Assembly: GCA_964607025.1 (NCBI GenBank)
Contig: CAZSIL010000035.1
Coordinates: 1-11,006 of the forward strand
Direction: 5' to 3'
Source of the DNA: SIG565 sp964607025
GTDB taxonomy: Bacteria; Bacillota; Clostridia; Oscillospirales; Acutalibacteraceae
DNA: 11,006 nucleotides
The position numbers were made by a program, and so were the translations under genes. The notes beneath the pieces are model-generated. The model saw nothing but the letters and a program-made list of their open reading frames with translations. It searched no databases and was not told where the DNA came from. Shown here in pieces: positions 7,375-11,006 of this stretch. Position 1 is the stretch's first letter; each line of letters opens with the position of its first letter.

Positions 7375-9258
7375 ATGGATTATCATTTTGGTGGCTGGGC
7401 TACTCGTAATAATCTTTTATGCTCTGATGGTAGAACTATCATGAAAGATGCATTTAAGGTTAACGATGGTCAGACAGTTCCATTGGTGTGGAATCATCAA
7501 CACAACGATCCACACAATGTTCTGGGTCATGCATTATTGGAAAATCGTGATGACGGCGTATACGCATATTGCGAATTCAATGATACAGAATCTGGACAGA
7601 ATGCTAAGTTATTGGTTGAGCATGGCGATGTATCTGCATTGTCAATCTTTGCTAATAATCTGAAGCAGCAAGGCGCAAATGTGTTGCACGGAATTATTCG
7701 TGAAGTAAGCCTTGTACTTGCCGGAGCTAATCCTGGAGCATTCATCGATTCCGTAATGGTTCACGATGACGAATCCGGAGAAGCAGCGATTATCTATACC
7801 GGCGAACCTATTTCTTTATGTCATGCTGATGCTGCTAAGAAAGAAGAAGATGACAAAGATACAGCTGATGAGGCTGGAAAAGAAAAATCAGAAGATAAGT
7901 CTAACGATGAGAAGGACAAAGATTCTGATACAAAAACAGTTGCTGAGGTGTACGGAACACTTAATGATGAACAGAAGAATATGGTTGCCTATATGGTAAA
8001 GGAAGCTCTGGAAAATCAGAAAGATGACGACGATTCGTCCGGCGACAATGAAAATAACAATAATGATTCCGAAGGAGGAGACAAATCTATGAAACAGAAC
8101 TTATTTAGCGATGGCAAGCAGACTTCCAAAGATGTTATTTGCCACGCAGATCAGATGGCGATTCTTGAATTGGCAAAGAAGTCCACTGTAGGTAGCTTCC
8201 AGGAAGCAATGGCGATTTATGCTGAGGAACATGAACTCCAGCATGATGCTGTAAGCAGCGGCTTTGTATCTACAGGCGATGGTAACGTTACTAATCTTTT
8301 CCCTGAGTATAAGGAAGTAAGACCGGGTGCACCTGAACTTATCACTAATGACCAGGGTTGGATTACTGTAGTAATGAATAAGGTTCATAAGAGCCCTATT
8401 TCCAGAATCAGAACTAGCCAGGTTGATATTCGTAACATCGAAGCTCTTAGAGCGAAAGGATATCAGAAGGGCAAACAGAAGAGTCAGACTGGCAACTTCT
8501 CACTTATAAGACGTACAACTGACCCTCAGACTGTATATGTTAAGAGTGCTCTTCACAGAGATGACATCGTTGATATCAAAGATTTCGACTACGTTGCATA
8601 TCTGTACAGCATTGACCGTATGCAGCTCAACGAAGAGTTAGCAGTAGCAATCATGCTTGGTGACACTCGTGATGATGGTGATGAAGGAAAGATCTTCCCT
8701 GATAAGATTAGACCTATTTGGTTAGATGATGAACTTTACACTCTTCATACTGACTTGGATCTTGAAGCAGCTAAGACTGAGCTCCAGGGCTCTAACACCG
8801 GTGTTAATTTCGGCGAGAACTACATCTATGCGGAAGCTATGATTAACGCAGTTCTCTACGCAAGAGAGAAATACAAAGGTTCAGGTACTCCTGATTACTT
8901 CTGTACTCCTCACGCACTCAACGTGATGTTACTTGCTCGTGACCTGAATGGTAGACGTATCTACAATTCTAAGTCTGAACTTGCTTCTGCTTTGAATGTA
9001 GGTGATATCTATACAGCTGAGCAGTTCGAAGGTAAGACCAGAACAACTGCCGACTCCAAGACTAAGAAGCTTCTTGGTATTGTTACCAACCTTGCTGATT
9101 ACTCCCTTGGTGCAACTAAGGGTGGCGAAGTTACACACTTCCATCAGTTCGATATCGACTTCAATCAGGAGAAATCTCTGCTTGAAACAAGATGCTCTGG
9201 TGCTCTTACTAGAGTATACTCTGCAATTGCTATCGAGCAGGATGTTACATCTGCATAA
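7375..9258 (+). CDS. prohead protease-major capsid protein fusion
   Basis: A 627-residue fusion. Residues 1-150 are an HK97-type (U35) prohead protease: PLVWNHQH (36-43, catalytic His41), VSALSIFANN (86-95, Ser90) and GIIREVSLVLAGANPGAFI (106-124, Glu110 as likely third residue). Residues 155-190 are a Lys/Asp/Glu linker; 193-214 (TLNDEQKNMVAYMVKEALE) match a helix I know from the C-terminal part of these proteases; 215-237 are a low-complexity Asp/Asn run. From Met239 the major capsid protein follows to the end, with HK97-fold-like segments such as DIVDIKDFDYVAYLY, YFCTPHALNVMLLARDLNGR and RCSGALTRVYSAIAIEQ. The protease would cut shell proteins during maturation. AAAGGAGG at 7358-7365 supports the start. 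A second ribosome site lies inside, before codon 239. Confidence 0.9.
   Translation: MDYHFGGWATRNNLLCSDGRTIMKDAFKVNDGQTVPLVWNHQHNDPHNVLGHALLENRDDGVYAYCEFNDTESGQNAKLLVEHGDVSALSIFANNLKQQGANVLHGIIREVSLVLAGANPGAFIDSVMVHDDESGEAAIIYTGEPISLCHADAAKKEEDDKDTADEAGKEKSEDKSNDEKDKDSDTKTVAEVYGTLNDEQKNMVAYMVKEALENQKDDDDSSGDNENNNNDSEGGDKSMKQNLFSDGKQTSKDVICHADQMAILELAKKSTVGSFQEAMAIYAEEHELQHDAVSSGFVSTGDGNVTNLFPEYKEVRPGAPELITNDQGWITVVMNKVHKSPISRIRTSQVDIRNIEALRAKGYQKGKQKSQTGNFSLIRRTTDPQTVYVKSALHRDDIVDIKDFDYVAYLYSIDRMQLNEELAVAIMLGDTRDDGDEGKIFPDKIRPIWLDDELYTLHTDLDLEAAKTELQGSNTGVNFGENYIYAEAMINAVLYAREKYKGSGTPDYFCTPHALNVMLLARDLNGRRIYNSKSELASALNVGDIYTAEQFEGKTRTTADSKTKKLLGIVTNLADYSLGATKGGEVTHFHQFDIDFNQEKSLLETRCSGALTRVYSAIAIEQDVTSA
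8072..8078 (+). promoter_or_regulatory. internal ribosome binding site within the protease-capsid fusion
   Basis: AAGGAGG stands ten bases before an in-frame ATG at 8089. It falls in the low-complexity linker, where GAAGGAGGAGAC encodes EGGD, so protein constraint on these bases should be low. It equals the sites at the true gene starts of this operon and decides the inferred internal start. Confidence 0.6.
8089..9258 (+). CDS. major capsid protein from internal in-frame start
   Basis: Starting at Met239 of the fusion, this gives a 389-residue protein beginning MKQNLFSDGKQTS, the expected size for an HK97-like major capsid protein with its N-terminal assembly region. The internal AAGGAGG site supports separate initiation. 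Base use also changes here: Phe is mostly TTC and Leu often CTT/CTC after this point, whereas TTT and TTA/TTG dominate before it, as expected for a highly expressed part. Free capsid protein would be needed in large excess over protease. The alternative is that all capsid protein comes from the fusion and is released by self-cleavage. Use of the internal start is an inference. Confidence 0.55.
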   Translation: MKQNLFSDGKQTSKDVICHADQMAILELAKKSTVGSFQEAMAIYAEEHELQHDAVSSGFVSTGDGNVTNLFPEYKEVRPGAPELITNDQGWITVVMNKVHKSPISRIRTSQVDIRNIEALRAKGYQKGKQKSQTGNFSLIRRTTDPQTVYVKSALHRDDIVDIKDFDYVAYLYSIDRMQLNEELAVAIMLGDTRDDGDEGKIFPDKIRPIWLDDELYTLHTDLDLEAAKTELQGSNTGVNFGENYIYAEAMINAVLYAREKYKGSGTPDYFCTPHALNVMLLARDLNGRRIYNSKSELASALNVGDIYTAEQFEGKTRTTADSKTKKLLGIVTNLADYSLGATKGGEVTHFHQFDIDFNQEKSLLETRCSGALTRVYSAIAIEQDVTSA

Positions 9259-9275
9259 TCGAGTATTAAATTGAC

Positions 9276-9296
9276 GAACCGAAGAGGTTCTTTTTT
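9276..9296 (+). terminator. weak intrinsic terminator after the capsid gene
   Basis: GAACC (9276-9280) pairs with GGTTC (9286-9290) around a GAAGA loop and is followed at once by six T. The stem is only five pairs, so termination is probably partial, reducing transcription of the low-copy neck genes after the capsid gene. Confidence 0.55.
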
Positions 9297-9328
9297 ATGC
9301 TCAAAAATAAGTAAGGAGAAATTTCAAA

Positions 9329-9652
9329 ATGGCAAAATTTTATGGGAATATCGGCTATGCACAGATGGTTGAGAAAAAACCCGGTGTGTGGAAAGAGGAG
9401 ATTGTCACTTATCCATACTATGGAGAATTGGTTCGTAATACCAGACGACTTCAATCTTCCGACCAGCTCAATGACAATATCAATGTTGCGAATGAGATCA
9501 GTATCGTAGCCGACCCATTTGCCAATGAGAATTTTTACTCTATGCGATATGTCGAGTTTAATGGTGCTAAATGGAAGATTAGTAACGTCGAAGTTCGATA
9601 TCCGAGATTGGTACTTACATTAGGAGGTTTATATAATGGGAACAAGACTTGA
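9329..9652 (+). CDS. neck protein, probable head closure/stopper
   Basis: A 107-residue beta-rich protein between capsid and tail genes. It begins MAKFYGNIGYAQMVEKKPGVWKEE and continues with YYGELVRNTRR, ISIVADPFANENFYSMRYVEF, and NGAKWKISNVEVRYPRLVLTLGG, an ending that resembles the small barrel of phage head-closure proteins (stoppers), which seal the connector after packaging. I recall many close relatives at this place in gut Firmicutes phages. AAGGAG lies at 9313-9318. The last 17 bases overlap the next gene, which suggests coupling. Confidence 0.7.
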   Translation: MAKFYGNIGYAQMVEKKPGVWKEEIVTYPYYGELVRNTRRLQSSDQLNDNINVANEISIVADPFANENFYSMRYVEFNGAKWKISNVEVRYPRLVLTLGGLYNGNKT

Positions 9653-9941
9653 TTTACACGCTTTATTGGTGTCGATTTTGGATAGTCTGAACGTATATTA
9701 TCAGCCACCTAACAATCTTCATATGGAATATCCAGCTATTGTATATGAAAGAGAAGACATCGAGAATGCCTTTGCAAATAACAATGTTTATGCGCAGGGT
9801 AATGTTTACTCGGTTACAGTCATCGATGAAGATCCGGATAGCGAAATCGTTCAGAAGGTATCTAAGCTTCCGACTGCAAAATTTAACCGACACTTTACAT
9901 CAGATAACTTAAATCATGATGTATTCACACTTCACTATTAA
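9636..9941 (+). CDS. probable tail terminator / tail completion protein
   Basis: A 101-residue protein with the signs of a head-tail joining or tail-terminator family: VYYQPPNNLHMEYPAIVYEREDI (21-43), YSVTVIDEDPDSEIVQKVSKLP (58-79) and RHFTSDNLNHDVFTLHY at the end. In family terms it caps the tail tube and joins it to the head. AGGAGG at 9622-9627, inside the upstream gene, supports the ATG. The major tail protein gene follows after 20 bases, the usual order. Confidence 0.78.
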   Translation: MGTRLDLHALLVSILDSLNVYYQPPNNLHMEYPAIVYEREDIENAFANNNVYAQGNVYSVTVIDEDPDSEIVQKVSKLPTAKFNRHFTSDNLNHDVFTLHY

Positions 9942-9961
9942 ATCAAGGAGGACAACAACTT

Positions 9962-10633
9962 ATGAAACTTGAATGGGATAAGGCCGGTGAACGACAGTTT
10001 GAAACCGGTGTAAGTAAAACTGTATTATATCCTCAGTCTACTGATGGAACTTACCCTAAAGGTGTTGCATGGAATGGTATTATTGGTATTACCGAAAGCC
10101 CTTCCGGTGCAGAGCCTACAGCTCTTTGGGCTGACAACATGAAATATGGTAACCTTATGTCTGCTGAAGAATTCGCAGCTACTATTGAAGCTTATATGTA
10201 TCCGGATGAATTCAAAGCATGTAACGGTGAAGCTACTCTGAATGGTATTAATGGTATTACTATTGGACAGCAGAAACGTCAGACATTTGGTGTATCTTAC
10301 CAGACACTTATCGGAAACGATATCGAAGGTGACTCTGCGGGTTACAACATTCATCTTGTATATGGATGTCTTGCAGCTCCTTCTGAGAGAAGTCATCAGA
10401 CTGTTAATGATAGTCCTGAAGCAGAGACTATGTCTTGGGAAGTATCTACAACCCCTGTTACAGTAACGGGTGCGAAACCTACTGCCCATTTGACAATTAA
10501 CAGTACAACTGTAACTGCTGAAGTTCTTGCTGCATTAGAAGCGGTTCTTTATGGTTCTGAAACCGAGGAAGCTCGTTTACCTTTACCTGATGAAATTGCA
10601 ACTATCGCAGGAAATGCTGTAACAGCAGGTTAA
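9962..10633 (+). CDS. major tail (tube) protein
   Basis: A 223-residue protein recognised as the siphovirus major tail protein that stacks as rings to form the tube. Recognisable segments are WDKAGERQFETGVSKTVLYPQ (5-25), GTYPKGVAWNGI, TESPSGAEPTALWADNMKYGNLMS (44-67), EFAATIEAYMYPDEFKACNG, then TIGQQKRQTFGVSYQT and VNDSPEAETMSWEVSTTPV (148-166). The C-terminal 50 residues (about 170-223) form a smaller appendage rich in Thr, Ala and Glu. AAGGAGG at 9945-9951 supports the start. Codon use resembles that of the capsid part, as expected for high expression. Confidence 0.92.
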   Translation: MKLEWDKAGERQFETGVSKTVLYPQSTDGTYPKGVAWNGIIGITESPSGAEPTALWADNMKYGNLMSAEEFAATIEAYMYPDEFKACNGEATLNGINGITIGQQKRQTFGVSYQTLIGNDIEGDSAGYNIHLVYGCLAAPSERSHQTVNDSPEAETMSWEVSTTPVTVTGAKPTAHLTINSTTVTAEVLAALEAVLYGSETEEARLPLPDEIATIAGNAVTAG

Positions 10634-10645
10634 TAACAAATACAC

Positions 10646-10692
10646 AAAGAGGGTCGTATTCAGGGTGATGGGCTGGCGACCCTTTTTCTTTT
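10646..10692 (+). terminator. intrinsic terminator after the major tail gene
   Basis: AAAGAGGGTCG (10646-10656) pairs with CGACCCTTTTT (10677-10687) as an eleven-pair stem with one G-U pair and a 20-base loop. The T-run (TTTTTCTTTT) overlaps the end of the stem. It separates the abundant tail-tube gene from the low-copy chaperone gene. Confidence 0.75.
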
Positions 10693-10709
10693 GAAAGGAG
10701 AAAAACATT

Positions 10710-11006
10710 ATGTTTATTAAAACAATTAATTACACAGATTACAACGGAAACACAAGAACAGAAGACCATTACTTCAACCTTACAGAGGCTGAAGCGTTGG
10801 AATTGGAAATGTCTACTAATGGTGGATTTTCTGAAAGAATTAAGAGAATCATCGCTGCTCAGGATACTGCAACTCTTGTTAAAATCTTCAAAGATTTAAT
10901 TAAATTGTCTTATGGTAGAAAGAGTTTGGATGGTAGAAAGTTCGAGAAGTCTGAAGAAATTTTCAATGAATTCAAAGACACACAGGCTTACTCCATTTTG
11001 TTTATG
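10710..11006 (+). CDS. tail assembly chaperone, partial (3' end beyond window)
   Basis: The reading frame is open from ATG 10710 to the window end (99 codons) and incomplete. AAAGGAG at 10694-10700 supports the start. The product begins MFIKTINYTDYNGNTRTEDHYFNLTEAEALELEMS and continues GGFSERIKRIIAAQDTATLVKIFKDLIKLSYGRKS, matching the family of small acidic/helical proteins that follow the major tail gene and help fold the tape measure protein. Members usually make a second, longer product by ribosomal frameshift near the end of the first gene; that point lies outside the window. Confidence 0.8.
   Translation, partial: MFIKTINYTDYNGNTRTEDHYFNLTEAEALELEMSTNGGFSERIKRIIAAQDTATLVKIFKDLIKLSYGRKSLDGRKFEKSEEIFNEFKDTQAYSILFM

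Overview
The window is a continuous head-morphogenesis and DNA-packaging module of a tailed phage or prophage with a siphovirus-type, HK97-like plan. The AT-rich sequence, strong AAGGAGG ribosome sites before nearly every gene, and the protein families point to a low-GC Firmicutes host, most likely a gut Clostridia/Lachnospiraceae-type bacterium. The host is inferred from style and family resemblance, not from a marker gene.

Layout. Bases 1-244 carry no gene. They hold a G-rich stretch (possible cos end) and a 34-bp RNA-type hairpin with an anti-Shine-Dalgarno apical loop. Then on the + strand come a probable small terminase subunit, an HNH endonuclease, a small bacterial-SH3 protein, a gp6-like head-tail connector and a protein with an N-terminal HHGIQGQKWGVRR tag. 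A single minus-strand gene with its own promoter (2116-2681) interrupts the row; it encodes a helical protein with a C-terminal membrane anchor. After it come the large terminase (terL), a second protein tagged HHGILGQRWGVRR, a small unknown ORF, an intrinsic terminator, the portal, a coiled-coil scaffold-like protein, a prohead protease fused in frame to the major capsid protein, a terminator, a neck protein, a tail-terminator-like protein, the major tail protein, a third terminator, and the start of a tail assembly chaperone that runs off the window.

How the genes work together. TerS, HNH and TerL would recognise, cut and pump DNA through the portal into a procapsid built from the capsid protein, matured by the fused protease and perhaps shaped by the coiled-coil protein. 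The connector, neck and tail-terminator proteins join the head to a tail built on the major tail protein. Stop/start overlaps couple several genes in translation, and hairpins followed by T-runs beside the capsid and tail-tube genes may set relative amounts.

The points most worth following are the structured RNA ahead of the small terminase gene, the internal ribosome site that could release free capsid protein from the protease-capsid fusion, the tag shared by two otherwise unrelated head-module proteins, and the independently promoted minus-strand membrane-protein gene, which has the layout of a moron.
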